NCBI GenBank assembly: GCA_964637515.1
Contig: CAZWUI010000009.1
Span: 1 to 50,770, forward strand
Source: RGIG4097 sp964637515
Lineage (GTDB): Bacteria > Bacillota > Clostridia > Christensenellales > CAG-917
Reading direction: 5' to 3'
Length of the DNA stretch: 50,770 nucleotides
Positions 39,295-48,606 of the stretch are shown one piece after another; position 1 is the stretch's first letter, and each line of letters begins with the position of its first letter. The position numbers and the translations under genes are program-made. Under the pieces are notes generated by a model that worked only from the letters and a program-made list of their open reading frames with translations, was not told the origin of the DNA and ran no database searches.

Positions 39295-40596
39295 TTATTC
39301 GAGTTCACCCTTTGCGTTGATGAGAGTTGCACCGCCCATAAACTTGCGGAGCACTTCGGGGATGGTCACGCTGCCGTCTGCGTTTTGGTATTGCTCGACG
39401 ATTGCGGGGATCACGCGGGAAGTTGCAAGACCGCTACCGTTTAAGGTGTGGAGATATTGGGGTTTGCCCGTTTCTGCGTCGCGGTAACGAGTGTTGTTAC
39501 GGCGTGCTTGATAGTCGTTCGCGTTGGACACCGAACTGCATTCCTTGTAGATACCCATGGACGGAATCCAAAGTTCAACGTCGTAGGTGCGTGCCATACT
39601 TGCGGAGCAGTCCCCTGCCGCCAACTTGCTGAGTCTGAAGTGCAAACCGAGTTTGTCGACAAGACGGCAAGCTTTGTTCACGAGTTCTTCAAACGCTTTG
39701 GGGCTATCGCAGGGTTTTGCGTATTGAACCATTTCGATTTTGTTGAATTGGTGACCTCTGATCATACCGCGTTCTTCGCTTCTTGCACTACCCGCTTCCT
39801 TTCTGAAACAAGGGGAATACGCAAAGAATTTCATAGGCAGTTTCTCTTCGGGGACGATTTCGCCCGCATACATATTGACGAGTGCGGTTTCCGCAGTAGG
39901 AAGCATAAAACGATTTCTCGTTCTGTCTTCGTCACAGTCGAGCCAATAGACTTCGTCGCTGAATTTGGGGAATTGTCCTGCACCGAAGCCGCAGTTGTAA
40001 CCGAGTTGGTAGGGGGGCAAAATAAATTCGTAGCCGTCTGCAAGGTGCTCTTCGATGAAATAGTTGAGAAGCGCCCATTCGAGTCTTGCACCCACTCCTC
40101 GATAGAGCCAGAAACCGTTGCCCGAAAGTTTGACTCCGCGTTCATAGTCGATAAGTCCGAGATCTACGCAAAGGTCGTAGTGGTTTTTGGGAGTGAATCC
40201 GTCGAAAGTCGGTTTCTTGCCCCATTCTTGAACGACTTGGTTATTCTCCTTTTCGCCGGGGAGAAGGTCGGGATCGGGAATATTGGGAAGACGGCAAAGA
40301 AAATCGTTGATTGCGCCGATGAGAGAATTGATTTTCTCGTCGCCCGCCGCGATTTGATCGCCGATTTTGCGCATTTCTTCAAAGATAGGCGCGACGTCCT
40401 TACCCTCTTTTTTGAGTTTAGGGATTTCTGCGGACACTTTGTTGCGTTGCGCTTTGAGTTGTTCGATTTCGCCGATGAGAGCCTTGCGTTGGTTGTCCCA
40501 TTCGATGACTTGGGTGAAATCCACGTCGTGACCTTTCTTTTTGAGAGCCGCCGCGACTTCTTCGGGGTTGTTTCTGATTCTTATTAAATCTAACAT
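39295..40596 (-). CDS. serS: Seryl-tRNA synthetase
   Basis: A 433-residue class II synthetase. The N-terminal coiled-coil arm covers residues ~30-100 (QRKALIGEIEQLKAQRNKV). Class II motif 2 is FRKEAGSARSEERGMIRGHQF and motif 3 is TLNGSGLATSRVIPAIVE; ELPTAET is present as MLPTAETALVN. Charges tRNA-Ser in the cytoplasm. GAGGC lies before ATG 40596. No T-box leader was found in the 60 nt between it and leuS; co-transcription with leuS is likely. Confidence 0.97.
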   Translation of the reverse strand: MLDLIRIRNNPEEVAAALKKKGHDVDFTQVIEWDNQRKALIGEIEQLKAQRNKVSAEIPKLKKEGKDVAPIFEEMRKIGDQIAAGDEKINSLIGAINDFLCRLPNIPDPDLLPGEKENNQVVQEWGKKPTFDGFTPKNHYDLCVDLGLIDYERGVKLSGNGFWLYRGVGARLEWALLNYFIEEHLADGYEFILPPYQLGYNCGFGAGQFPKFSDEVYWLDCDEDRTRNRFMLPTAETALVNMYAGEIVPEEKLPMKFFAYSPCFRKEAGSARSEERGMIRGHQFNKIEMVQYAKPCDSPKAFEELVNKACRLVDKLGLHFRLSKLAAGDCSASMARTYDVELWIPSMGIYKECSSVSNANDYQARRNNTRYRDAETGKPQYLHTLNGSGLATSRVIPAIVEQYQNADGSVTIPEVLRKFMGGATLINAKGELE

Positions 40597-40656
40597 ATTT
40601 GCCTCGTATTATATTTCCTTTTATATCGTGCGATTTGCTTTTTTGCTCGTCGACGG

Positions 40657-43077
40657 TTATGCGATTATGTTCACAAGTCTGCCGGGGACGACGATAACTT
40701 TTTTCACGTCGCCGGTCAGTTGAGCGGATACCGCTTGTTTTGCAGCCTCTTCGATTTCTTCGCGAGACGCATCCTTGGACACGGTGATTTTCGCTCTCAT
40801 CTTGGAGTTGATTTGGACTGCGAGTTCGATTTCGTCAAGGACGAGCGCCTTCTCGTCGCATACGGGGAAGGACTGATTGAACACGGAGTATTCCTTGCCC
40901 ATAACTTCCCAAAGTTCTTCGGAGAAGTGCGGTGCAAACGGCGCCATCAACAAGACGAGATCTTTGATGCAATCGAGATAGAACGTGCTCTTGTGCGCAA
41001 CCGCGCTATCGTAGGCGTAGATTGCGTTGACGTATTCCATCATTCTTGCGAGTGCGGTGTTGAAAGAGAACGCTTCAAGGTCTGCGGTCACGCTCTTAAT
41101 GGTGCGATTGCGGACGAAGTTGAGTTCCTTTTCTTCCTTGCCCATAGGTCTATCTTCAAAGTTCTCGTAGCACTTTCTGACAAGACGCTCTATTCTGTCA
41201 AAGAAACGGATGATGCCATCGAGCCCCTTATCATTCCACGGACCGCCTTCGATATAGCTGAATCCGAACATAAGATACACTCTGAATGCATCGGAGCCGT
41301 ATTTGGAAACGCTGTCGTCGGGGGAAACCACGTTGCCGCGCGACTTGGACATTTTCTGCCCGTCGGGTCCCAAAATCGTGCCTTGGTGGACGAGAGAAAG
41401 GAAAGGCTCGTCGAAGTGCAGATAGCCCATATCTCTCAACGCTTTCGTGAAGAAACGTGCGTAAAGCAGGTGCATACATGCGTGCTCCGCTCCGCCTATA
41501 TACTTATCTACAGGAAGAATTTTGTCGATTTTTTCGGTGTCGAAAGGTGCGTCCGCATTCTTGTTGTCGGGATAGCGCAGGAAATACCAACTCGAACAAA
41601 CGAAAGTATCCAGTGTGTCGGGATCTCTTCTTGCAGGCGCTCCGCATTGGGGGCAAGTGCAATTCATAAATTCTTCGCATTTTGCAAGAGGAGATTTTCC
41701 GTCGGGTTTGAACTCCACGTTATAGGGAAGTTCGACGGGCAAATCCTTTTCGGGAACGGGAACGTCTCCGCAGTGCGGACAATGGATAATGGGAATAGGT
41801 GCGCCCCAATAACGTTGACGACTGATGAGCCAATCGCGAAGACGATAGTTGGTTTTGAGTGCGCCTTTGCCTTCTTTTTCAAGTTTTTTGATGACTGCGA
41901 TTCTGCCCTCTTCGGTGGTCATACCGTCAAACTCACCGCTGTTTATCATCACACCGTAGTCGCAGAAAGGAAGACTGTCGTCCACGTCTGCGGTTGCGCC
42001 TTTGATAACTCTTTCGACGGGCAAGCCGAGTTTTTGAGCGAACACGTAGTCACGGTCGTCGTGAGCGGCAACGCCCATAACCGCGCCCGTGCCGTAACTT
42101 GCGATGACGTAGTCCGCAACGAGAATAGGCACTTCTCTGCCGTTGATGGGGTTGATTGCGTAAGAGCCGGTCAAGACGCCTGTCTTTTCACGGGTGGAAG
42201 CCATACGGTCGATTTCGGTGACTTTCGCACTTTCCGCCTTATATTTTTCAACCGCTTCTTTTTGTTCCGCAGTGGTCACGAGGTCGACGAGAGGACTTTC
42301 GGGAGCAAGCACGACGTAGGTCACGCCGAAAAGGGTATCCGCACGAGTGGTGAACACTCTGAAAGTCACGTCACTGCCCTTGACTGCAAATTCGACTTCA
42401 CCGCCATAGGACTTGCCGATCCAGTTTTTCTGCATGGTTTTTGTCTTTTCGGGCCAGTCGAGTTTGTCGATGTCTTCAAGGAGTTCGTCTGCGTATTGGG
42501 TGATTTTGAAGAACCATTGCGTGAGATTCTTTCTGACGACGGTGCTCCCGCATCTTTCGCAAATACCGCCTTGCGCCTGTTCGTTTGCAAGAACGGTGTT
42601 GCAGGAAGGGCACCAGTTGACGGGTGCTTCTTTGCGGTATGCAAGCCCGTGCTTGTACATTTGCAGGAACATCCATTGAGTCCACTTGTAGTAGTCGGGC
42701 ATACAAGTTTTGATTTCGTAATCCCAATCGTAAGTCGCACCGATACGTTTGAGTTGGTCCTCCATCGTTGCGATATTTTTAAGGGTGCTATCTTGCGGGT
42801 GAATACCCGTCTTTATGGCGTAGTTTTCCGCAGGGAGGCCGAAAGCGTCGAATCCCATCGGGTGAAAGACTTCGTAGCCTTGCATACGTTTGAAACGCGC
42901 GTACGAGTCGGACGGTCCGTAGTTATACCAGTGTCCTGCGTGGAGTTTCGCGCCCGAAGGATAGGAAAACATCTCGAGTACGTAGCATTTCTTGTCCGCC
43001 TTTTCGGGGTGGAACTTGTAAAGTTGGGTGTCTGCCCAAATTTTTTGCCATTTGGCTTCGATTTGACGTAAATCCAT
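40657..43077 (-). CDS. leuS: Leucyl-tRNA synthetase
   Basis: An 806-residue class I synthetase of the bacterial type. The HIGH-like motif is YPSGAKLHAGHWYNY (His-Ala-Gly-His), the CP1 editing domain spans about 225-420 (TTRADTLFGVTYVVLAPE), and KMSKSRGNVVSPD is the second signature. A zinc-ribbon CPSCNTVLANEQAQGGICERCG sits near 155, and another Cys set (CPHCG, CTCPQCG) is in the catalytic core. I prefer ATG 43077 to the TTG 12 nt upstream because AGGA is 13 nt from the ATG but nearly touches the TTG. The leader is about 27 nt, too short for a T-box. Confidence 0.97.
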   Translation of the reverse strand: MDLRQIEAKWQKIWADTQLYKFHPEKADKKCYVLEMFSYPSGAKLHAGHWYNYGPSDSYARFKRMQGYEVFHPMGFDAFGLPAENYAIKTGIHPQDSTLKNIATMEDQLKRIGATYDWDYEIKTCMPDYYKWTQWMFLQMYKHGLAYRKEAPVNWCPSCNTVLANEQAQGGICERCGSTVVRKNLTQWFFKITQYADELLEDIDKLDWPEKTKTMQKNWIGKSYGGEVEFAVKGSDVTFRVFTTRADTLFGVTYVVLAPESPLVDLVTTAEQKEAVEKYKAESAKVTEIDRMASTREKTGVLTGSYAINPINGREVPILVADYVIASYGTGAVMGVAAHDDRDYVFAQKLGLPVERVIKGATADVDDSLPFCDYGVMINSGEFDGMTTEEGRIAVIKKLEKEGKGALKTNYRLRDWLISRQRYWGAPIPIIHCPHCGDVPVPEKDLPVELPYNVEFKPDGKSPLAKCEEFMNCTCPQCGAPARRDPDTLDTFVCSSWYFLRYPDNKNADAPFDTEKIDKILPVDKYIGGAEHACMHLLYARFFTKALRDMGYLHFDEPFLSLVHQGTILGPDGQKMSKSRGNVVSPDDSVSKYGSDAFRVYLMFGFSYIEGGPWNDKGLDGIIRFFDRIERLVRKCYENFEDRPMGKEEKELNFVRNRTIKSVTADLEAFSFNTALARMMEYVNAIYAYDSAVAHKSTFYLDCIKDLVLLMAPFAPHFSEELWEVMGKEYSVFNQSFPVCDEKALVLDEIELAVQINSKMRAKITVSKDASREEIEEAAKQAVSAQLTGDVKKVIVVPGRLVNIIA

Positions 43078-43110
43078 TGTTTTTTGCAATTCCTATATTA
43101 AGATATAGTA

Positions 43111-43139
43111 ATTCTAATACTAAATACTTTATAAGTCAA
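43111..43139 (-). promoter_or_regulatory. Promoter of the leuS-serS operon
   Basis: Minus strand: TTGACT (43134-43139), 17-bp spacer, TAGAAT (43111-43116). Divergent from the GH5 promoter; the -35 boxes are only 12 bp apart. Confidence 0.7.
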
Positions 43140-43151
43140 CAAAAAAGATTA

Positions 43152-43180
43152 TTGACACCCCCGCGCGGAAAAGCTAAAAT
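43152..43180 (+). promoter_or_regulatory. Promoter of the GH5 lipoprotein gene
   Basis: TTGACA (43152-43157, perfect), 17-bp spacer with CCGCGCGG, TAAAAT (43175-43180). GAGGTG and ATG follow, giving a leader of about 14 nt. Confidence 0.8.
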
Positions 43181-43200
43181 AAATTCGTGAGGTGCTCGCT

Positions 43201-44730
43201 ATGAAAAACAATAACCTTAAAAAATTGTGCGCAATCATCGTGGTCGTAGTCATCGCGTTATCCGCTATTTCCTTCGTCGCTTGCAACGAAAAAGGGAACG
43301 ACGGTACCGGCCAAACCATTACCAAAGGGAACGACGATACTCCCAAAACATTCATCAAGGCGGACGGCATTCGTCTGCTCGACTTGAACGGAGAGCCTAT
43401 GGGACTTCAAGGCACCAACCTCGGCGGTTGGCTCGTTCAAGAAGAATGGCTCTGTCCTAGCACTATGCTCGTCTGCAACTGCGGGAGCGACCATACCTTT
43501 GAAAACTGCCCGAGCAAGCAAGTCAAAGCGTATGCGCAAGTGGACATTCTTCTCACCCTTTACAACCGTTTCGGAGAGGACGAAGCAATCAGACTTCTCG
43601 ACGTCTACGAGGACAACTGGGTGACCGAAAAGGACTTTGAAAATATCAAAGCACTCGGCATGAACTCTGTCAGAATCCCCTTCACCTACCTGAACTTTAT
43701 GGACGCTCTCAAATTCGACGAAACCAAAAACGAATGGGTGAAAAAGGATTGGGCGGAACTCACGATAAAACAAGAGAATAACGACGGTTTTGAAAGACTG
43801 GACTGGGCGCTTTCAATGTGCGAGAAGTACGGACTCTTCGCAATTCTCGACATGCACGGAGCGGTCGGTTCACAGTCGGGACAAGACCACACCGGTGATA
43901 TATCCGAATATCTGGGCAGACTCTATCTCCAAGACGACGTAGGCGCAACCTGCCGTCAAAAAACCAAGGAACTTTGGGTTGCAATCGCGGAGCGTTACAA
44001 GGACAATCCATACGTCGCGGCGTACGATATTCTCAACGAACCCGGTCTTGCAACGAGCAGCGGTAGCGGTAAAAATCAATCCACGAGCGAAGAGGTCGTG
44101 ACCGACTATTTCGACGAACTCTACGACGCAATCCGTGCGGTTGACGGCAACCATATCATCAGTTTTGAATCTTGTTGGGAAGCAGGCAATCTCCCCGACC
44201 CCGACGAATACGGTTGGGATAACGTCCTTTACCAATACCACCACTACAACTGGGCGTCCGCAAACATGGCAAACAAACTTTTCTACTGGTTCAAAGTCAA
44301 CTCGATTGACGGAGATATGCTCGACCGCGATTTCCCGGTCATCATCGGTGAATTTAACGTTTGGGCGGACACCCACCCCGACAAAACAACTACAGCTAAA
44401 GATAACACCCAAACCGAAGAACAAGCGTGGGCAGGCACAATGGAATTGTATACGGGCAAAGGTTGGAGTTACACCACGTGGAATTTCAAGCATTGTGCGA
44501 CGCATTCCAGCTGGGGACTTTTCAATCTCAACGAAGGCACCGACGAACCGCAAGCAGACCTTCTGCATTCCACTGCGGCGGAAATCGAATATGCTTGGAG
44601 TTTCCACAATGCGTCCAACTACCACGAAAACACCGCCCTTACGAATTGTATCAAGCCGTATATAAACGACTTCTACACCGGCGAAACCACCAAATCCACA
44701 ACCGAAGAATATTACATCTTGGGCGACTAA
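43201..44730 (+). CDS. GH5 glucanase lipoprotein (exo-beta-1,3-glucanase-like)
   Basis: A 509-residue secreted lipoprotein. The signal peptide (1-27) ends in SFVAC, so Cys28 is the likely lipidation site, although Phe at -3 is not ideal. The GH5 barrel starts with LQGTNLGGWLVQEEWL, the signature of exo-1,3-glucanase-like GH5 enzymes. Acid/base Glu is in YDILNEPG, the nucleophile Glu in IIGEFNVW, and RIPFTYLNF and LDMHGAVGSQSG are in place. It would trim beta-glucans at the cell surface. I start at ATG 43201, with GAGGTG 7 nt before it, and reject a GTG at 43192. Monocistronic between divergent leuS and tmk. Confidence 0.9.
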   Translation: MKNNNLKKLCAIIVVVVIALSAISFVACNEKGNDGTGQTITKGNDDTPKTFIKADGIRLLDLNGEPMGLQGTNLGGWLVQEEWLCPSTMLVCNCGSDHTFENCPSKQVKAYAQVDILLTLYNRFGEDEAIRLLDVYEDNWVTEKDFENIKALGMNSVRIPFTYLNFMDALKFDETKNEWVKKDWAELTIKQENNDGFERLDWALSMCEKYGLFAILDMHGAVGSQSGQDHTGDISEYLGRLYLQDDVGATCRQKTKELWVAIAERYKDNPYVAAYDILNEPGLATSSGSGKNQSTSEEVVTDYFDELYDAIRAVDGNHIISFESCWEAGNLPDPDEYGWDNVLYQYHHYNWASANMANKLFYWFKVNSIDGDMLDRDFPVIIGEFNVWADTHPDKTTTAKDNTQTEEQAWAGTMELYTGKGWSYTTWNFKHCATHSSWGLFNLNEGTDEPQADLLHSTAAEIEYAWSFHNASNYHENTALTNCIKPYINDFYTGETTKSTTEEYYILGD

Positions 44731-44751
44731 AAAGCGAATGTGCGTTTTCTA

Positions 44752-44780
44752 TTGTGCAAGTCGCAAAATCGTGCTAATAT
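44752..44780 (+). promoter_or_regulatory. Promoter of the tmk-holB-ricT operon
   Basis: TTGTGC (44752-44757), 17-bp spacer, TAATAT (44775-44780), about 29 bp before the tmk ATG. A GAGG Shine-Dalgarno site lies between. Confidence 0.55.
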
Positions 44781-44809
44781 CTATCTATACGAAAACGCAG
44801 AGGTAAAAT

Positions 44810-45418
44810 ATGTTCATCTCTTTTGAAGGTTGCGAAGGCGTGGGAAAATCCACCCAACTCCGCTATCTGAAAGAATATCTTGAAAAAACGGGACAGTCCG
44901 CCGTGTTTGTGCGCGAGCCGGGAAGCACCCCTATATCCGAACAAATTCGCTCGGTCATTCTCAACCCGAAAAACAACGAAATGACTGACGAATGCGAGGC
45001 ACTTCTCTACGCCGCATCGAGAGCGCAACTGGTCGACGAAGTCATCCGTCCCGCTCTAGAAGAAGGGAAAACCGTCGTGTGCGACCGCTACGTAGACAGC
45101 TCCGTTGCATATCAAGGTTACGGCAGAGGACTGGGCGCAGATTTTGTCAAACGCATCAACGCCTACTCTATCGACCGTTGCATGCCCGACGTTACTATTT
45201 TCCTTGATTTGCGCCCGTCGGAGTCTTGGCGTACCACCCCGGGAGAAGATAGACTCGAACACCAAGAACGTGCTTTTTACGATAAGGTATACGACGGCTT
45301 TGTTGCCGAAATGCAGACTTCAAACGGTCGAATCGTATCAATAAAACCCGATTTCAACAAAAACGTCACGCATGCACGCATTATCGACGCACTCAAAAAA
45401 CGAGGTGCAATCAAGTGA
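44810..45418 (+). CDS. tmk: Thymidylate kinase
   Basis: A 202-residue P-loop kinase (dTMP + ATP to dTDP + ADP). Walker A is GCEGVGKST (7-15). The DRY motif and following DRYVDSSVAYQGYGRGLG form the dTMP site; REPGSTPISEQIR is also typical. The LID is PSESWRTTPGEDRLE. First gene of tmk-holB-ricT, an order conserved in Firmicutes; its TGA overlaps the GTG start of holB. Confidence 0.97.
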   Translation: MFISFEGCEGVGKSTQLRYLKEYLEKTGQSAVFVREPGSTPISEQIRSVILNPKNNEMTDECEALLYAASRAQLVDEVIRPALEEGKTVVCDRYVDSSVAYQGYGRGLGADFVKRINAYSIDRCMPDVTIFLDLRPSESWRTTPGEDRLEHQERAFYDKVYDGFVAEMQTSNGRIVSIKPDFNKNVTHARIIDALKKRGAIK

Positions 45419-46389
45419 ACAAACCCCTCTTTGCAGACGTCCTAAAAACCTCGAAAGCGTACCAACTCATCAAGAGCGATTTCAGTCGCGGACTCGGTCA
45501 CGCCTATCTCGTAGTGTCCTCCGACGAAGACGCCCTTTCGCAGTTTTTCACCTTGGTTGCGGCTATGGTTTTCTGCGACGACCACTCCGCTTGTTTCGAT
45601 TGCAACGAGTGCCTGAAAGTCGTCAATAGAAACAACCCCGACGTCTACTACAACGAGAATAAAAAGGAAATCAGGGTGAAAGAAATCGAAGAGCTCACCG
45701 AATCCACCATGCTGAAATCCTATTCGGGAAGCAAATTATATTTCGTCACGCATGCGGACAAAATGAACACTGCGTCCCAAAACAAACTGCTCAAAACTCT
45801 AGAAGAACCGCCTGCAGGAGTGAGCATTTTCCTTGGCGCTTCAATAGAGTCCGCAATGCTTGAAACCATTCGTTCGCGTTGTCGCACGGTGTATCTCGAC
45901 CTGTTCGACAGAGACACGATATACAACGCTTTGCTCGGTTTAGGTATCGCACAAAAGACCGCAGAGGTATCCGCGGATTGCTCGGAAGGCATGCTCGGAA
46001 AAGCGTATGCGTTTGCAAAAAAACCGGACCACGTAGGACTCTACTCCTCCGTCATCTACTTCCTTGAAAAACTCACGCACAGTAGCGACGTCATAGTGCT
46101 CGACAGAATCGCGCCTATGCAAAACCAAAAGAACGAGTTTTTGGACGTGTTGACAATCGTGCTCCGCGATATGCTCGCAATCAAGGAAAACGGCAACGTC
46201 ATCTCGAAACACGTTTCCGCAGACGTCAAACGACTCTCCGACGGTTTCTCCGAAAAGGCTATTTCCGAAATCATCCTCCTCGTCAACCAAACGAGAAAAA
46301 AATTATACTACAGAGTCAATTCGCAGGCGACTTTCGATTCCCTGCTCTTTTCCATATTGGAGGTAAAACATAAATGGCAATTATCGTAG
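45415..46389 (+). CDS. holB: DNA polymerase III delta' subunit
   Basis: A 324-residue clamp-loader subunit. A zinc-binding Cys set CDDHSACFDCNEC is followed by the delta' core: IRVKEIEELTESTM, KLYFVTHADKMNTASQNKLLKTLEEPPAGVSIFLGA, and the SRC motif in IRSRCRTVYLD. It loads the sliding clamp on DNA during replication. GTG start 45415 overlaps the tmk stop. Its 3' end overlaps ricT by 16 nt. The position between tmk and ricT confirms the identity. Confidence 0.93.
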   Translation: MNKPLFADVLKTSKAYQLIKSDFSRGLGHAYLVVSSDEDALSQFFTLVAAMVFCDDHSACFDCNECLKVVNRNNPDVYYNENKKEIRVKEIEELTESTMLKSYSGSKLYFVTHADKMNTASQNKLLKTLEEPPAGVSIFLGASIESAMLETIRSRCRTVYLDLFDRDTIYNALLGLGIAQKTAEVSADCSEGMLGKAYAFAKKPDHVGLYSSVIYFLEKLTHSSDVIVLDRIAPMQNQKNEFLDVLTIVLRDMLAIKENGNVISKHVSADVKRLSDGFSEKAISEIILLVNQTRKKLYYRVNSQATFDSLLFSILEVKHKWQLS

Positions 46390-47225
46390 GAATCAAATTC
46401 CAAGGTACGAATAAAGTATATTATTTCGATCCCAAAAACCTTGACTTCGTCGAAGGGGACGGCGCAATCGTCGAAACCGCTCGCGGTCAGGAATACGGTA
46501 TCGTCGCAATCGCAAACAAGGAAGTCGAGGAAAAAGATATTGTTTCCCCCTTGAAACCCGTCATCAGAAAAGCTACCGACGACGACCTTAAACGCCTTGA
46601 AAAAAACCGCGCGGACAAAGAACACGCTCTCGTCGTCATCCGCGAAAAAGTTGCGGAAGCGGGACTTCAAATGAAACTTGTGGATGCGGAATATACCTTT
46701 GACAGAAGCAAACTCATCTTCTACTTCACCGCAGACGGCAGAGTGGATTTCAGAGAGCTTGTCAAAACCCTTGCATCGATCTTCAAAATCCGCATCGAAC
46801 TTCGTCAAATCTACGAGCGCGACGACACCAAAATGCGCGGTGCGCTTGCTCCTTGCGGTAGACCTTGTTGTTGCACCACTCACCTACCCGACTTTGAAAA
46901 AGTGTCCATCAAAATGGCAAAAATTCAAGGACTTTCCCTCAATCCGCAAAAGATTAGCGGTATGTGCGGTAGACTTATGTGTTGCCTGAAATACGAAAAC
47001 GCCTACTACAGCGAAGTCTACAAACAAATGCCGAAAGTGGGAAGCAAAGTCAAAACTCCCGACGGCGAAGGCACCGTCGAACAAAACGACCTAATCAAAC
47101 AAACTTCCCGCGTCCGCGTCCTACTCAAAAACGGCGACTACGACGTCCGCACCTACAATCTCGACGCTCTCCGAATCGGCGAACGCCAATCTGCCACCGA
47201 ACTCGACGACCAACCCGAAGATTAA
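46374..47225 (+). CDS. ricT: RicT (YaaT/PSP1-domain) iron-sulfur regulatory protein
   Basis: A 283-residue PSP1-domain protein, YaaT of Bacillus. With RicA and RicF it helps RNase Y process mRNA and affects phosphorelay and sporulation. The Cys clusters APCGRPCCCTTHLPDFEKVS and GMCGRLMCCLKYE (iron-sulfur ligands) are intact, as is the N-terminal IIVGIKFQGTNKVYYFDP. The acidic C-terminal tail ends in Asp/Glu. GGAGGT lies 9 nt before the ATG, inside holB. A terminator follows after ~130 bp in which I see no gene. Confidence 0.95.
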   Translation: MAIIVGIKFQGTNKVYYFDPKNLDFVEGDGAIVETARGQEYGIVAIANKEVEEKDIVSPLKPVIRKATDDDLKRLEKNRADKEHALVVIREKVAEAGLQMKLVDAEYTFDRSKLIFYFTADGRVDFRELVKTLASIFKIRIELRQIYERDDTKMRGALAPCGRPCCCTTHLPDFEKVSIKMAKIQGLSLNPQKISGMCGRLMCCLKYENAYYSEVYKQMPKVGSKVKTPDGEGTVEQNDLIKQTSRVRVLLKNGDYDVRTYNLDALRIGERQSATELDDQPED

Positions 47226-47352
47226 AAACAAAGCTCTGTGATCAAACGTGGCAATTCATACTTCGATTGAAAACGGTATTTCGATTGAACAATAATTGAA
47301 AAAACTCATTGTTTTTGATCATTCGTCATCTCACAACTTAAGAAAAAATGCA

Positions 47353-47390
47353 AAATAAAAATCCCGACGATTGTCGGGATTTTTGTTTTG
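47353..47390. terminator. Bidirectional intrinsic terminator
   Basis: AAAAATCCCGAC and GTCGGGATTTTT form a perfect 12-bp stem with loop GATT. It ends both the tmk-holB-ricT operon and the convergent ribosomal protein operon. Confidence 0.92.
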
Positions 47391-47399
47391 GGTTGGTGA

Positions 47400-48086
47400 T
47401 TAACCGATCTTGACGTTGACTTTGATGGAGGGGCCCATGGTGGAGGCAATGTAGACGGACTTGAAGTAAGTGCCTTTTGCCGCTGCGGGTTTCGCCTTCA
47501 AGAGCGCATCGATAATGGTGTTGTAGTTTTCTGCGAGTTTTTCTACGCCGAAAGACTTCTTACCGATGGGAACGTGCACGATGGATTGTTTGTCGAGTCT
47601 GTATTCGACTTTACCTGCTTTGATGTCTTTGACTGCTTTTTCGATGTCCATGGTGACGGTGCCGGACTTGGGGTTAGGCATCAAGCCCTTAGGACCGAGG
47701 ACTCTTGCGATACGTCCGACAATACCCATGACGTCAGGGGTTGCGACGACTGCATCGAAATCGAACCAGTTTTCGGTTTGGATCTTTTGGATCATATCTT
47801 CTGCACCGACGTAATCTGCGCCTGCTGCGAGAGCTTGGTCTGCTTTCTCGCCCTTTGCGATGACGAGGACGCGGACGGTTCTACCAGTTCCGTTGGGGAG
47901 GACGCATACGCCACGGACTTGTTGGTCGGCTTTACGGCCGTCAACGCCGAGTTTGCAGTGGAGTTCTATAGTTTCATCGAATTTGGACTTTGCGGTTTGG
48001 AGTGCAAGAGCGAGTGCTTCGTTGCTATCGTACGCTTTGTTTTCGATGAGTTTTTTGCTATCTACGTAATTTTTACCGCGTTTCAT
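47400..48086 (-). CDS. rplA: Ribosomal protein L1
   Basis: A 228-residue uL1. MKRGKNYVDSKKLIE, LGVDGRKADQQVRG-type segment, GRIARVLGPKGLMPNPKSGTVT and VYIASTMGPSIKVNV are diagnostic. It forms the mobile L1 stalk at the ribosomal E site. It is the last gene before the terminator; rplJ and rplL, which normally follow, are absent here. SD AGGAGG-like before ATG 48086; 10 nt after rplK. Confidence 0.98.
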   Translation of the reverse strand: MKRGKNYVDSKKLIENKAYDSNEALALALQTAKSKFDETIELHCKLGVDGRKADQQVRGVCVLPNGTGRTVRVLVIAKGEKADQALAAGADYVGAEDMIQKIQTENWFDFDAVVATPDVMGIVGRIARVLGPKGLMPNPKSGTVTMDIEKAVKDIKAGKVEYRLDKQSIVHVPIGKKSFGVEKLAENYNTIIDALLKAKPAAAKGTYFKSVYIASTMGPSIKVNVKIG

Positions 48087-48096
48087 AATTGCCTCC

Positions 48097-48522
48097 TTAT
48101 TCTTCGACGAGGATACCCATGCTACGTGCGGTACCTGCGATCATGCTCATTGCAGATTCGACGTTTGCAGCATTAAGGTCTGCCATTTTGAGTTCCGCGA
48201 TTTCTTTGCATTGTGCTTTGGTAAGGGTTGCGACCTTATCCTTGTTGGGACGACCGGAAGCAGTCTCGATACCGCAAGCTTTCTTGATAAGAACGGGCGC
48301 GGGAGGGGTCTTCATAATGAAGGTGAAGGAACGATCCTGATAGATAGTGATGACTACAGGGATGATAAGGCCTGCTTGTTTTGCGGTCTTTTCATTAAAT
48401 TCCTTGGTGAATGCGGGAATATTGATGCCGTGAGGACCGAGGGAAGAACCTACAGGGGGTCCCGGAGTCGCTTTGCCGGCAGGAAGTTGCAGTTTGACAA
48501 CTGCGCTTATTTTTTTAGCCAT
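48097..48522 (-). CDS. rplK: Ribosomal protein L11
   Basis: A 141-residue uL11. PAGKATPGPPVGSSLGPHGI, the FNEKTAKQAGLIIPVVITIY segment, and SFTFIMKTPPAPVLIKKA are diagnostic. It binds the GTPase-associated centre of 23S rRNA. CAGGAGG lies before ATG 48522. Follows nusG after an 84-nt leader. Confidence 0.98.
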   Translation of the reverse strand: MAKKISAVVKLQLPAGKATPGPPVGSSLGPHGINIPAFTKEFNEKTAKQAGLIIPVVITIYQDRSFTFIMKTPPAPVLIKKACGIETASGRPNKDKVATLTKAQCKEIAELKMADLNAANVESAMSMIAGTARSMGILVEE

Positions 48523-48606
48523 AAATCCTCCTGACTAACGTGGTTTGAACGGAAACGGATTGGGATTTGTTTCCTCCCACTTAGACCTGATGGTCTATCG
48601 TTTAAC
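48523..48606 (-). promoter_or_regulatory. rplK-rplA leader with small hairpin
   Basis: The 84-nt gap after nusG contains an AGACC/GGTCT hairpin followed by GTGGGAGG on the minus strand and, later, the CAGGAGG ribosome-binding site. Ribosomal protein L1 regulates this operon in other bacteria through a leader site, so this could be such a site. The match is by position only. Confidence 0.3.

Noticed and set aside
40720..43071. 783-residue plus-strand frame opposite leuS
   Set aside because: Antisense to leuS, without family motifs; long antisense frames are common in this base composition.
43090..43200. T-box leader upstream of leuS
   Set aside because: The leader from the TTGACT-TAGAAT promoter is about 27 nt and has no T-box or specifier hairpin.
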